A program made the translations under genes and the position numbers. The notes under the pieces are model-generated. The model searched no databases. It saw nothing but the letters and a program-made list of their open reading frames with translations, and was not told where the DNA came from. Below are positions 1-12,884 of a stretch of 64,000 nucleotides of DNA, one piece after another. Numbering within the stretch: position 1 is the stretch's first letter; every line of letters begins with the position of its first letter. Location: contig NC_071333.1 of NCBI RefSeq assembly GCF_010183535.1, positions 12,832,587-12,896,586 of the forward strand, written 5' to 3'. This DNA comes from Caenorhabditis remanei (lineage: Eukaryota; Nematoda; Chromadorea; Rhabditida; Rhabditidae).

Positions 1-2040
1 AACGGCTAGACAAACGGGAGCCATGGTATCCAAAAAACGTAAATTTTAAGCAAAAACATTTTCAAACAAAGGGAGAGAAAACTATGAGCAGTATATGAGT
101 ATAGGACTGCTGATGTTTGGAGAGCAATTACATAAAATGGTAGCTACTGTTCATGAGGAATAAATCAAACAAACTTATTCAATGTAAAGGTTGCTAGAAT
201 TGATGAGTTGAATGGTGAAATACGAAAAGCGTGTTGGTGCACTACCATAGCAATGAACTGCGCAGAAAATAATCCCGCCTTCTTTTGAGAACATTTCACA
301 TCTTACACTTCGCAACTCTCCTATGTTTCTTGAATGGTATTACCAGTATAGATTACTCTTTTTGAAACCGTCAGAACACCGCGTGAACCATTTCTTTTTA
401 CGACTCTTTCTACATAAACTTTCCCTTTGGTGCAACATGCCGCCTAATGATAATTAGCTATTATCATTGAGAAATGAGAAGGTGGGTTATAAGGACACTT
501 TTGTTATGATAAAGAATTTGTGATAGTAGGAAGGATGAGAAGACACTGAGTTACCTGACATTTGAATTGGGTCGACAGTGAGTCAATGATGAAATTTATG
601 CTTTCCGGAAAGTGTGCAGAACAATGTTCTTGAATGGTGTGAAGAAAAGTGGAGAAATGATAACAGAAAGCGTAGGCTTCTATTTAGTAGGTAGTTTTGG
701 GGTACAATTAATCCGCTTACTGAAAATAGGGAGGAGCAACAATGCTGACAAGATGCAGTTATCATGAAGTTTTTGACGCGAATGGGTTGATTTGGAAAGA
801 AACGACGTAAGGCCGGAGAAGATTAACAGCACGAAACTTTGAGCCTGTTGAAAATTGGAGAGAGATACTGTAGGTGTCTGAATGACAGAGGGAATACATT
901 TAGTTTTTTTGGGAACTGTTACTTATTGTAACAGTCTGATCTACTCTCTACTTTCTCATGTCGGTGTTACCTTTCATGTCTTAAATCCAATAAGAAATCA
1001 GACCGGTGTGAATTCACTAATCCCCCTTTTTGTACACCAGCCAATTTGTTTGTATTTGTTTGAATTGATCCCCATTCCCACGTATTGCGTGATCTTTTCC
1101 CAAGGGGTCCCCCACTGTTTTGAACCAACAAACATCTTTTGGTTTCCCCCTCCATACCGACGTTTCAGGTACCGACTCTTTAGGAAATTTAGTTTTTTTT
1201 GTTTGGAGGACAAAAGAATAGATGGAAGGAGGGTTGAAAAAAAAACGGGCAGAAAATTCATTAGTGAGTGGAGAGGGAAACCAGTATTGTTTTGTGTTAC
1301 TGTAGATTATGATATGAGTGACACAGAAGAATTCCTCTCTTTTGTTATGAAAAACTTAATATTTCTATTTAAAACCTTCTCAACACACCTTCTGCCAAAA
1401 AAGTTTGAGAACTCTTCCGGCGGCATCGGTTACCCTAAGAAGCTATTGATACAAAAAGGCTATTGATCAAGCTTGATAGGTTATTGTACCAGTTGTTCCT
1501 CTTCTTTTCTTATTGCTTGTTTGATTATTCGAGGTTGAAGGAACGATATTTGGACCTCACTGATGAATAGCGAGGAAACAATGAAAGGAGGTTAGATGAA
1601 AGGTGTCAGCAAGCATGCCGGCTGCTCACAACGTTTAATTGTAGAATTCTGATGCCGTTAGGACGTCAGCTAAGAGGGAAGAGGTCCTGTTTGCCTATGT
1701 CATGATACCTATTGTGACTCATTTCGATAACGGTTTCCTTATACCGGGAATGGATTAGTGAGCAATCGTCGGATGGCTGAGGGACATTAAAATTCTCTTG
1801 TTGACAGCCTATGACTACTTCTATGATTAAACAAATCAAGCTATAGAAAAGGAATGGGTCTTGAAGATTTTATTCAAAACTTAAGAGAAATTTCATAAGA
1901 CTTATTTTTTATTTAAAAATATCATTTCGATAAAACGGTTCTCCCTTTTTTCAATCAGACGTCACGGTCGCCTTGCTCCTTGCTCTTACCGATATCAATA
2001 CCAATGCCCTTATTTCTTATTCTTGTGCTCCTAAACACAG
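1..2040. other. non-coding stretch, no gene seen
   Basis: No exon with convincing splice signals and coding composition is visible on either strand. The longest open frame (882-1466, +) has no recognisable motif and is rich in Phe, Leu and Ser, as translated AT-rich non-coding DNA usually is. The stretch could be upstream regulatory DNA or intron of a gene outside the window. Confidence 0.5.
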
Positions 2041-2100
2041 TGTTACGCTCTTAAGGTCTGATTGTTTGACTACACACCTTATCAAGATGGATGTTATTGC

Positions 2101-2303
2101 ATGAAAAAGCAGGAGAGCAAGCGCGGACGAAGCACAGCCGACCAGCAGCAGCCTACCGTATTCATGAAGAGCCTCTCTTTGAAACCGGAATCGGTTGATG
2201 CTGCGTCAGATCGTTCGTCTTTCCTAAAACTTTACTCAAACATGAGCCACCAGCAATCCATAAACGGTCGCTCAACGATCTTACTTGGAAAGGAGGGAGA
2301 ATA
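2101..2303 (+). other. possible isolated coding exon
   Basis: This frame starts with an ATG at 2101 and is less AT-rich than its surroundings. It reads as a Lys/Ser/Gln-rich peptide (MKKQESKRGRSTADQQQP...) ending in a TAA. There is no clear splice partner, and the 18-exon gene starting at 5819 does not need it. It may be an exon of an unseen gene, a short ORF or chance. No family is recognised. Confidence 0.2.
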
Positions 2304-2477
2304 AAGTGTAATGCACACGAGTGATATCTTGTAGTGTTTGTACACATGCGTGAATTGACAAAAGATTAGGAAGGATCAATGAAAGGTGAAGGGTCTTTAC
2401 GGAACATATAGGTTCAGAGAATATCAGAACCAAGAAGTAAAGAAAAGAAGGGCGAGAAATAAACACATTAGTCTTCG

Positions 2478-3260
2478 TTAGGGAAATCCAGAGAGTCGGG
2501 TTCTGAGAAAGCTGACCAATAGAAAAATAACCAAACGCTTTTCTCGGGTTTTCGTTGCCCAGCTCCTTGTTCTACTTAATAGGTTATAATAATTCAACAT
2601 GTCGAACTCCTCATAAAAGGTGCCCATATGTCTAGTTGAACGAGAAAACGCAACCATTACAGTTGTTGATTTCCCGTAGAACACTTTCAAACGTCCTCCG
2701 TTTTTATTTAATTGGAGAGTCGTAAAAATGAAATTTATGCACTTTAAAAGAGGACGTACTATCTTCAGAAAGAGTAGCAGGTGCAAGTCTTTATGATTCA
2801 CACTTCTTTTTATTTTGGAATCCGGACAGTGAGTGTTCAAGATGCTCGTTTTCACTTTCATTAGATCTTGCAGCTGGTCAGGGTCAATCCCGTTTAGTGA
2901 AAGTAGAGGATAACACATGTTGCTGATCATTATTACATCTTAGTTTGAAGATGGGTGAACTAGATAACAAGTGTCGGGATTTGGAGTCACTCTGAAATTA
3001 GAAAAGAGCATACTACGGTAATTATGCATAGACACAGATCTTCCCAAGCTCCACTCGTAACTACTTCCAGTTCTCGTCAAAAACTTTGATATACGAGTGA
3101 AAGCTGCGAAAATTGACAAGTTTGTCATCGCCTTCCTCTTCGAACGTCATAAACCTACCGTAGTTGGATGAGGTGTCGATGCACACATAAGGGGTGGAAG
3201 CGTCGTTTAGTGAGAGAAATAGAGGACTCTCGGTACGCCGTAAATTGTCTTCCTTCGTCC
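2478..3260 (-). pseudogene. possible decayed coding remnant
   Basis: Reading the minus strand from about 3256 to 3070 gives an open frame of protein-like composition, with segments such as STPYVCIDTSSNYGRFMTF and FHSYIKVFDENWK, ending at a TAG. It has no upstream ATG, because a stop lies just before it. Further minus-strand open frames follow in other phases (3128-2940 and a 150-codon frame 2930-2478). The pattern suggests an old gene or transposon broken by stops and frameshifts. I do not recognise the family, and chance is not excluded. Confidence 0.25.
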
Positions 3261-3490
3261 ATTTTTATTATTCCCACCTCCAAACACAGCATCTTCTTTA
3301 TTTCCTTCCCCGGGAAACTATTCACCGTGCGAAGTGCCAGGGGCTGAAAGGTTTACTAAACTTGGAAAATAATTTTGATGATATGAGAAGAGCAGTGTAT
3401 CCTACATATATAGAGAAGTGGGGTAAAGGGAAAGGTGCAAAGGGTGTCTTGATGTACTGGACTCCTGATAAGATTAATGAAGTTACATAA

Positions 3491-5818
3491 CTTCGTTAAG
3501 GTCATTTGTGCTCTAAGATAATAGACATTTTTGAAAACAATTATGGTAAAATATTGGACCAAAAGAAACCTTGGTGTAGTGTTTCTTCAATTGGTACTAT
3601 GACATATTGAATAATTTTATTACTAGTTGTGACTCCGATGAGTTTCATTGTGTGTGGGATGAGTTGGTTTGTTTCTCCCTATAAAACCTAATTGGCGGCA
3701 TACCTCAAAGAGGTGTAGAGAACTCATTTCATAGTTTTTATTTCATTTCAGTACTCTTCACCGCAAGTTCCAATTGTGTCTCTGTGTGTGTGTTCTCCAC
3801 GATTGGTTGACAACGATAGAAAAGGAGCAGGAGAAGCTTTGTGTATCAGGTCCGGCGGTCTCCGCTTTGATCTATCTTTAACGTGCGTGAGCACACTGTT
3901 TGAGACCCGTGTGCCAACTTTCTCACCTTTTCCCCCTCCTTTTCCGTTCTCCTCTCCGTTTTCAACTCCTTATTTGCGTTATGACAATTTCCGAGTTGAC
4001 AAACTGTTAAGGAGAAGACTTTGGCAGTAGTGAAGTGGTGGGGAGATGGAAAGTGAAAAAGTGGAGGGACTGGTACGACTTAACTGACGATTAGCAGAAG
4101 GCAACACTCGTCTCTGTCAGGATTCCTCAATTTTCTCGATAAGGTCTTCTGTTGGTTCAAAAGCTGAAAATATGAAGGGAGGGGCACAAACAACTGAAAC
4201 GGGACACAGGACAAAGTTCCAATTTTGAGCATAAACTTGTGTTTCCGGTTGTAGTTTCTTATTGAGAATCTATTTCTTCATTCCCAGATTCGCATCAATG
4301 CATATTCCAAAAAAGGAGGAACACTCTCGATTTCCTGTTTAGCCATGTTCGGACTCATACTCCTTACATCGAGTCTCCCACACTTCCCAGGTTCCCAGCG
4401 GCTCCCTTTCTCCGGAACTGAGCAGCTTTCATGTTTCCGCTACTAATATCACAATAGGAAACAAGAAGAAAAAGAGGCAAACGTCTTCGTCGATTGTTCA
4501 TTCATAACTGATGGGAACTTGTACAGTAATACCGCAAAAAGATTTTCTAAATGTTTATGTTCTCGGGACTGTTGAGTATTCAGAAAGTTTACCACAAAGT
4601 TGAAATTTATACCTGAGAACAAACAATCATCCGGGGGGAGAAAGGAGGCCCACTGAAGCCATTTTCTCGCGCAAACGGATGGCATGACAGGGCAAATATG
4701 GGTATGATCGAAGAACGGCGGCATGCGCAGCTACGAATGCGTACTAGTTACAGTAATAGGGCAAATATTATTAAAATATATTTCGCGCAGCTTACAAACA
4801 GATCTACCGCGCATGCTCCGACAAATGCCGACAAAGGAATCAACACGTCAAGCGGATAATCTTTATATCAATATAAACTGTTGTCAAAACTATATCAGTT
4901 TCTGGTATTTTCTTTGAAGTATACCGACCGGAAGGATTTGGTTGGTGGATTAACCTGTCATAGAGCATATTCTGGATGTGTTGATTATATTGTTTAAACA
5001 GGTGTTCGTGGAATAAGAGAACATTCGAAAATCTATTGATTACTTATGTTAGTTGCATTTATGTTTCAAAAAAGGATTAGTTTTGATAGACATGAGTTGC
5101 TCAAAAACTCTGTATTTTCCGGAGCCATCTGTTTTCTGAAATTTAAGATTCAGCAAAACCTTGAAAGTTGGGAATGATGTATTCCGGGATCCTTTTAATT
5201 TTGTGAAAAGCAAAAGTTTTGTTCTGATTATCTTGACTATATTACTACTCTTGTGAACTATTAGTTCAAAATTCTTATTTTGATTTTGCACTTTTGATTC
5301 ACATTTTTGTAACCATCTATAATTCAGAATCAAAGACCGACATTGAGTCTATTTCAGATTCATCTTCCATTCTTCTCCTCCTTTCTTCCTTCCCACTTCT
5401 AGTCTTTTCTGCACAATCAAAACTCTGTTATCTTAAGAAAATATTGACGCCGATTAAGGAGACTTGTGTAGCAGAAGATGCTTTATCAGCGACCACGCTA
5501 CTGATTGATTGCTCCATTATTTCACGCCCATGTGATTGTTAGTGGCACGGCAAACAATGATTTTCAATTCACTGGAAAAGGCAAGAAGCAACATGATGGA
5601 AGAGGGGGCCATTTTCAGATATTATTTTGTTTCAGATTGTTTCCAATGGCTGCCATGACATGTTTTCAACGGGATGAAAGGCGAAGAAAAAAAAAACATT
5701 TGAGAACGATTGTGCTTAGAAGTGAATCATCACTTTTCTTTTTCCTGTTGCGTGAATCATTTTTCTTTCTGTGAAGCCCACAGTTTTCCAGAAAGAAGCG
5801 TCATTTCCCACTTTTGTA
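3491..5818. other. intergenic stretch upstream of the 18-exon gene
   Basis: No supported exon or RNA gene is seen. The short open frames have AT-rich translated composition and no linked splice sites. The last few hundred bases presumably hold the promoter of the gene beginning at 5819, but no specific element was recognised. Confidence 0.45.
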
Positions 5819-8172
5819 ATGAATCCCGACAGCTTCTGTACAGAGTGAGTTAACGTGTGATGTAGATCAAAAAGATTTAAAGTTTTCAGTTTCAAAAGTC
5901 GTGTTCAACCATCGTCCGGTAGACGTTTGTCTACTGTAAGTTGTCTGAAACCTGAGTATGTCAGAAATTATAAAATATTTCAGAGCTGGGATAATGAAGC
6001 AAAAACTGTTCAACTGAGTGTTCCTCGTGTAGATCAACGTAGGAATTCGAATACTGTAAGCATTTTTCACATGACTAAGAATTTTATTTAAATATAATTG
6101 TGCTACAGCTTGCGCAATTGATGGAGTGTCATCGTCAATTGTCTCTGAACTATGATCAATCTTTTGAAAAAGAGGTAACTCCAAAAGTTCGACATTCCTA
6201 TTACCAACCCGCTTCAGGATGCTCCAAAATCTCGCCCGGCTTCCCGTAGAGCGTCCGTGGGATCCCGAAGACCATCGGTTGCTGAGATGCTAGTCGACAG
6301 TGGTATCACCAAAACCACTGATGATTGTGTCATGGTAATTTGAAAAATTTATAATAACATTCCACATTTTGAAGTGATTCAGGTGACACAAACACTCGGA
6401 ACGTCTACCACTCTGTTCTTCCAAAAAAACCCATTGGTAGACAATTTGGATCTGAGACCATCTGCTGTAGAGCGCGGATTGTATAATGTAAGTTTTTAAT
6501 GCAATTTTTAGAATAACTGACAAAATAGTGTTACAGTTTGATGACTCCATCAAGGAAGTGCCACCATTGAAATATGTTGGAACTCCACGTCCTTCAATTC
6601 AGATGTCTACATCACCACGACCATCTTTCCTTGCTAAAAGTAGTCCATCTATTGAAGAGTCGGATGGGGAAACAACTCCAACCCTGTCTAGAGTACCAGT
6701 TAGACCCTCTATTGGAGAACGTGGTCTACCTGCGGTAAAGTTTCTTTTTCATCACTTTTTTGTTTCCAATTTGCACTTTTAACTCGGTTCTCTTCACTAT
6801 TGCCCTTTTTGCCTATCCAGATGAAGTTCACACCAGTACTTCCAAATGGCCAGTTGCAACAAAGAGGACGTACACTTCACAAGGTAATGGACTCTTTTTG
6901 TTTGACGCAGAAACTAAGACACTCTTGCATTTTTTGGCAGTGTGAGAACGTTTTTTCTTTCCATTGACTTTGCATATTTTAGCAACCGCGCGCCGATCCT
7001 CGCTTCGACTTCGAACTCGATGTATGTTTTCCTTTTTTGTCCTAGTTTTATGTGTGTGTGTGTGTGTCTTGTTTGGTTCCTTTCAAAATTGGATTCTTTT
7101 CAGAAAATAATCGCAAATCGAAGAAAAATTGTGGACGAAGAGGAAAATAGAAGAGAACGGGAAAATCATATTAGACCAAGAAATCAAGGTATATATATAT
7201 ATATATAGGGCGGAAATTATTACATTTCGCTACAAAATTCGTTGTAGCAATCACTTTCACCTCCCACCGTCCCCATCAATTTGACGGACGTGGCCCGTAT
7301 CAAATCAGTACCGGAAACGTTATGGAGGTAACCATCCGAAGTTATATCAATAATCCAAAAAATATAATTCAGGAACTTCGTAATCAAATGGAAAGTGGTG
7401 AAGTGGACCGCATAGTTAAAGAGAAGAAGACGACAACGGTGACCGAAACCCGCGAGATCGTTTATTTCACGCATCGCTTGCCTTCTTCTATTGCTATCTC
7501 CACTAGAGTATCTGCTTTTGCTTTTTTCTTCTTGCTTTACAAACAGAGATCAATTTCCTTTGAGGTTATATTATTGTTTTTTCAGCTCTCTCCAACTGGT
7601 GTACCAGTTCAGAATCCTAACCGTAGATCCATAACTGTTGAAGGATCACTGTAAGAAAAAACAGTCGAAAAGGAAAAATTAAAATTAGAAAATTTCAGAC
7701 CCGAGTTATTGGATAGACCATATGTTCGTGCAAGCCCAGGGTACGAAACGTTGTAAATAAACAGATGAAAAACATAGAAACATTGCTCCTGTAGTTAAAA
7801 AAAATTATTTATCGTAATTTCAGAGACCAGGGAACTCCTACTGATGGAAAGGTAAGTATAGCAGGCAGAAATTCATCAAAAAAGCCTAATCAATTCAGAT
7901 GCCGACTAAAACTGTGACCATCCGCGTACCTGATGATCAACCAAGTCAACCGGTGATCAATTATCATTTATAGAAAATGACCTCAATTATTGATTTTTCA
8001 GAGAGGCCACTTCGTTCACCGATCGGCAACGCCATCTCCGAATAACGTTAGGTTTTAATTTATCGATACAACCGTGATTGTAGATCATTCTGTTTTCGAT
8101 GTTTGAAACATCACACTGTCCCAATTCTTGCAGACTTCTAACGGCCGACGAGAAAAAAGCGCTTCGCCATAA
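5819..8172 (+). CDS. 18-exon gene for a Ser/Arg/Pro-rich disordered protein, unknown function
   Basis: Eighteen short exons join in one continuous frame of 434 codons: 5819-5844, 5890-5935, 5984-6055, 6109-6174, 6218-6334, 6383-6487, 6537-6734, 6821-6883, 6983-7021, 7104-7188, 7248-7327, 7373-7507, 7586-7650, 7699-7740, 7824-7851, 7899-7952, 8002-8046 and 8134-8172. The ATG at 5819 was chosen because its exon ends at a strong donor in exactly the phase the next exon needs. The protein carries repeated Arg-Pro-Ser motifs (SRRPSVAEM, PRPSFLAKS, VRPSIGERGLP, LRPSAVERGL), which resemble basophilic kinase sites. It also has a charged, probably helical stretch (KIIANRRKIVDEEENRRER) and a Thr/Glu-rich part. 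There is no signal peptide or membrane segment. The splice choices at 7188/7248 and 7507 are the least certain. A poly(A) signal AATAAA follows at 8328. I do not recognise the family; a cytoskeletal or scaffold protein is only a guess. Confidence 0.7.
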
Positions 8173-8327
8173 TGCTTCAAAATTTGAACCAAAACCTCCC
8201 AAAGAGCACCCACTAGATGATGCCGCTGATAATTGTAGACAAAGTTGAATTACTTCCGCTTTTATTCATTTTTGAATTTTTTAATATTGCCTGCTTTCTT
8301 GATTATTCTAACCTTTCATTGAATGAA

Positions 8328-8333
8328 AATAAA
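8328..8333 (+). terminator. poly(A) signal of the 18-exon gene
   Basis: A canonical AATAAA lies about 155 bp after the TAA stop, in an AT-rich 3' region. Confidence 0.5.
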
Positions 8334-8544
8334 CGATTTGATGATTCGAGGTCAGAAATCTCCGGAGAGTGATCGAGGAGACGTTATCAGAACAAAGTTC
8401 TGCTTCTAAATTATCTTATCACCGATCAACTACTGATTGAATTAGCTTGTGTCTCCTTTGAAGAGGTGGAGAACAATAAAGGTGAACTAAATCTTGGGAT
8501 CGCAGGTCAGAAGTGGGATTCCGTCATTCTAATAGATTTTTGTC

Positions 8545-9476
8545 ATGCGGGCAATTGTTGTTGTGATTGTTGCCTCATTCGTAGAAAGTTCTTTTAGCTG
8601 TCTGCCTACTCAAACAGTAGAAGGTATGTATGGGCTCTTTAGTTAGTGTGAATAACATTTGAATATGTTTCCGTAGTTATTTCAGTAGTGATATCAAATT
8701 ACGGATTACATTCTCCTCGTTTAAAACAGATTATCCGTGTCTGCAGATAATCTGTTGAGCCGCTGAAATAAGAAAAAAAAGATTACGAAAAGATTAGAAT
8801 CTTTCACATATCACGTTTTTTGCATTTTTCCTCTGAAACTAAAATAACTTGTATGACACGGATGAATGTTACCAGAAGAGTAGTGCAAACTTCTAGTTAT
8901 ACAATAAAAAACACCTTAAAATATTTTTTTTTCAGTTACAACTACAACAGTGGCACCATATCGTAAGTTATTCAGCATTTAAAGAAAAGTATCTAATTGT
9001 TTCATTTCACAGCTTGTTCCACGTGTCCCATGATATACGGGTCTGGTTGTCTTGGAGGTGCAACTGATGTTTGTGCTACAGTGGCTGAAGTTGGTCTATC
9101 TTACACACTTGGAATTATTCCTGGATACTCTTTTGGAGATGCAAACACCTGCTCGTGAGTGTTTTGCTCATTGAGATTTTAAACTTATTTTTAGAATCGA
9201 CCTTACAAAACGACCAAATGATATCAAGACATCCATTTTGAATTATCCTATAAAATATGTTTTTTTTGTTTCAGCACAATATTCTCCTGCCCGTTGGGTA
9301 CGACATCACAAGTGAAACTACCAATTACTGGCAATATTGTTCCTGGTCCGCCACTTGTCATCGCATGGTGTCAAGAAACTGGAGCAAATGCTGGAACTTG
9401 GTATTATGGTATACCTCCAGCTGTCATACCAGTCGAAATTGTGGCAACACAATGTCAAGGAATTGTTTCTGGGTAA
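8545..9476 (+). CDS. secreted Cys-rich paralog A (tandem family)
   Basis: Four exons (8545-8623, 8936-8962, 9013-9154, 9275-9476) give 149 aa. A hydrophobic signal peptide (MRAIVVVIVASFVESSFS) leads to the family motif CLPTQ. Exon 2 encodes only a very short Thr stretch (VTTTTVAP), the smallest in the array. The Cys-rich domain follows, with C-x2-CP, two more Cys, then TC-x6-CP, W-C-x-E-T-G-x-N-A-G-x-W and a last Cys before a C-terminal VSG. The protein should be secreted and disulfide-bonded. The layout recalls nematode-specific Thr-rich secreted proteins such as the DUF281 group, but I could not confirm membership. Function unknown. It is the first and most divergent copy. Confidence 0.82.
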
Positions 9477-10538
9477 CAGTGCCAGGTCTCACTAATAATT
9501 ATAATAATAATTTGTACATATAATAATTTGCTTTGTTTCTCTTCTAACGAGAAATGAATGTTTTTCTTAATCCTTTCAATTCAAAATAACATCCCCTCAC
9601 AAGTTTTTATTGTCTTATTCTATAGCTTACCTTACCAAGTTCTTAAAGTTCGTCATACCACGTTTTTACCTTCTACTCGGCCTACCTCAACACTGTGCAA
9701 TAAGTGGTGAGGTCCAGCTCAGAAGAGGTAAAAACGAAACAACGTAAGGAATATCAGAAGTGAAGGAGAGTTAGCAGCGAGCAGCAAGCAAGAGACGAGA
9801 ATGAAAGTTTGAGTCCTTGCACGCCGTTTATATATCGCCCTTTTTAGAGTGTGTTGTAGTCAAGGGAGACGGGAGCAACCATGCATTAGACTTATCATGC
9901 GGATTTGTACTTCTTATACGTTGGTGTGGAATCGAGCAAAAATGCAAATGAAAGTGCAGGATTACATATAATTTTGTAAAGTAGAAGATTTTGTGCATTG
10001 AGCCAAGTGTCTCGTAAAATCGGATGGTACACAGCAAGGATTAAGAAGAATAGAAGACCTGGAAAGCTGTTTGCACTTTTGAAGCAAAAGAAGGAGAGTG
10101 AGAATTTTATGAAAATAAATTTGTAAAAGTTGCACTTAAGCAGAAATTCGGAACTGAACTTTTAAAAAGTTTATACACACTTAATGATCGGATATTGCCT
10201 TGTGAGAAGTAAATCCAAAAGGGGATTAATCTCACTCTGACAATCTTTTTGGACCCTATAACTGATGATCAAAAAACCTTATTGTCAAATCACACTATAA
10301 CGTTTAGAGACTAATTTTGAATCGCTTGTAAGTTCACATCGTTCAAATTAAACAAGCCTCAAATAAATTGTTAATTTAATTATTACACAGATTCTCGTAT
10401 TTTTCCTTCTCGAAAGATTTGTGAAATGCCGTTCTTTTTGATTATCTCGAGATCAAACTAGATGTGGGTGGAGTTTCACACGGCAGAATATCGGGAGGGC
10501 ATCCTTATCAATATCACTTTGCCAAGTACTGTTTCCTA
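9477..10538. other. intergenic spacer A-B
   Basis: AT-rich spacer between paralogs A and B. No exon, RNA gene or clear repeat is supported. It includes 3'UTR of A and presumably the promoter of B. Confidence 0.5.
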
Positions 10539-11258
10539 ATGTTACGTTTCGTTCTATTGTTTTTTGTCTACACTGGTACATTACATGCCTGCATACCAAC
10601 TCAGAATGTTGACTGTAAGTTTATTATATAATTTATTTTTATCACGATCAAAAACTGACATGTTAGTCGAAAATGAGAATTATAACACTTCCAGCAAATG
10701 GATCTGGTCCTGGTGGAACTGGGGGACCTGGTGCAACCACTACAACAAGTACAACCACTACTACAACAACCACCACAACAGTACCTACAACGACAACTAC
10801 AGTAACCGAAGCACCATTCCGTATGATTTTCCAAATAGGTATCAGTCATCACAATGAAACAATTTTAGCTTGCGTCGTGTGCCAAAAAGTATATGACAAT
10901 ACTTGTCAAGGATTTGGTATTCCCAATTTGCTACAATGGTGTCCCACTGCAGCTGAAGCTGCAATAGAGTACACACTTGGTTTGATTACTTCTTTAATAC
11001 CGTTCATTCCAGCTGGATCCTGCGGGTGAGTGACACACACAACTGAAACTTTTTATGTATCAATGTAATTTCAGAACATTCATCACTTGTCCACTTACAA
11101 CAACACTAAAAATCAAAATCATTGGAACAGAAATCCCTGCTGTAGTATTCTACGCGTGGTGTGAAGAATCGGGAGCTGATGCCGGCAAATGGTATACTGG
11201 AATCAGTTGGCTGGCAAAATTTGAACTAGTTTCACTGGCTTGCAGACCGATTTTGTAA
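10539..11258 (+). CDS. secreted Thr-rich/Cys-rich paralog B
   Basis: Four exons (10539-10614, 10695-10820, 10869-11025, 11075-11258) give 180 aa. The signal peptide (MLRFVLLFFVYTGTLHA) leads to ACIPTQNVD. Exon 2 encodes a Gly/Pro-rich piece and a Thr tract of about 20 residues written in ACN codons, probably O-glycosylated. Exons 3-4 encode the Cys-rich domain, with C-x2-C-x4-Y, TCQGFGIP, WCPTAAEA, SCG, TCP, AWCEESGADAGKWYTG and a final Cys. Intron positions and phases match those of A, C and F. Exons 3-4 and about 460 bp of 3' flank are closely similar to paralog D and its flank, so the two are recent duplicates. Function unknown; predicted extracellular. Confidence 0.85.
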
Positions 11259-12255
11259 GGTCGATAATAATTCAGATACAATCAAATGTTCTTTCGGGAA
11301 AAAATTTTAAACGCCGGTATTGTACATAATAATAATTGTAATATATTTAATAAAATATGTATCCTTCACACGAAGTGTGTCTTCTTTCTTACTTCCTGAA
11401 CTGATTCAACCAATAAAATATCAAAAGATCAATGATTCAATGAAACAGAAGCGTTTTCAAATGTACAAACGCAAAAATCCAATGAGTTCGATCTTTCTTC
11501 CTATAATGTCGTTCCATCCGTACATGCTTATCATTCAACCTGTTTTATTCAATTTTCGAAGAGTGATTGCACTTGAAAAAACTGGACACGACGTCTCTGG
11601 CTTTTCATGTGTCGAGATTCGGCGCGGTTTCCGTGAAAAATCGTTTTGTAGTTTGTGTCAGGACTAAACGAAGATGAGAATCGAACTTGAGTGATGTAAT
11701 AATATATTAAGAAAACGGGAAAATTTTGTTAAATATTTTTTTAGATTATCATATTGCAATTTTCAAACTATTTCTCTTTTCCAATCAAAACCAACCATTT
11801 TGATTGTGCAGAAATGGTTAATGCTTGTCAGTACTCAGTACGAAAAAGTAACAGTCCCAAACGAATAGTAGTTTTTCCAGTTTTCTTAAACCAAACTATA
11901 ATATATTTTTTTACTGCTCGTTGATCAGTGGCAAAACTATCCGCAGTCATTAATAAAGGATGTTTCACTGATACATCTATTTTCACTTCCCACTTTTCAT
12001 TCTTACGCAGGTAGAGAGAACAATAAACGCAAGGTAAAATGAAGAGAAATGATAGAAACTGTTCATTTGACGTCTTCGGGAATTGACCTCCTAATGAACT
12101 ATGCTTCTATCAGAAACTTCATATCTAATCTTGTCAAACGGAGAAATTGACTGTTTTCTCTTTATCCAGATCAACAGATTAATAAAAGTGAACTAAGTTC
12201 CTGTTATTGACTCTTTACCTAAAATTATTTGGTAAATTTTAAACTAAAGTTTTTC
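11259..12255. other. intergenic spacer B-C with duplicated 3' flank
   Basis: The first part (to about 11720) matches the DNA downstream of paralog D (14802-15160), including a stretch near 11567-11715 that aligns with 15000-15150. The rest is AT-rich with no exon or RNA gene seen. Confidence 0.6.
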
Positions 12256-12884
12256 ATGATTTACCATATTACTATATTATTCACTTCATTTGTTATCGTA
12301 GTCTACGCATGTATTCCTACTCAAAATGTAGATCGTGAGTAATTCCAGATTTGAAATGAATTATTTCCGAACCTTCATTTTTAGCAGTCACCACCACAAC
12401 AGTTGCAACAACAACAACTACAGTAACAGAACCACCATTCCGTCAGATCATTTCATAATGTTTCATCTCACATCTTTCGTTTTTCAGCTTGTAGCGCATG
12501 TCCGAAAGTGTATAACCCAGCTTGCCAAGGACTTGGCATCCCCAATTTGCTTACTGGTTGTCCTACTGCTGCTGAGGCTGGAATCACATACGCGTTGAAT
12601 GCAGTTATTGCTCTGTTTCCATTTGTTCCTGCCAACTCATGCAGGTATTCAAATTTACATTTTCAGATAGCTCACTACAGTAACTTTTCAGTACTGTAAT
12701 TGTTTGTCCACCTACAACTACCCTAGAATATGTTGTTTTCGGAGCTAAGGTACTAGGAGGATCACCAGTGATCGCGTGGTGTGAGGAAACAGGACCAGAT
12801 GCCGGAAAGTGGTATACTGGAGTTAGTTTCATTGCAAGAATTGAGATGTATTCTTTGTCATGCGTACCCATTATCTCCGGTTGA
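12256..12884 (+). CDS. secreted Thr-rich/Cys-rich paralog C
   Basis: Four exons (12256-12334, 12385-12441, 12488-12644, 12692-12884) give 161 aa. The signal peptide (MIYHITILFTSFVIVVYA) precedes CIPTQNVD. The Thr tract is short (about 14 residues). The Cys-rich domain keeps all family cysteines, the WCEETGPDAGKWYTG segment and a C-terminal ISG. The donor after exon 2 is GTCAGA rather than the GTAAG/GTATG of its relatives, so that junction is slightly weaker. Function unknown; predicted extracellular. Confidence 0.83.

Noticed and set aside
882..1466. 194-codon plus-strand open frame
   Set aside because: No splice partners, no motif, hydrophobic AT-rich translation; shadow ORFs exist on the other strand. 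Treated as chance.
7189..7208. 20-bp TA-rich intron in the 18-exon gene
   Set aside because: Too short for splicing; the acceptor at 7247 keeps frame and gives a normal intron length.
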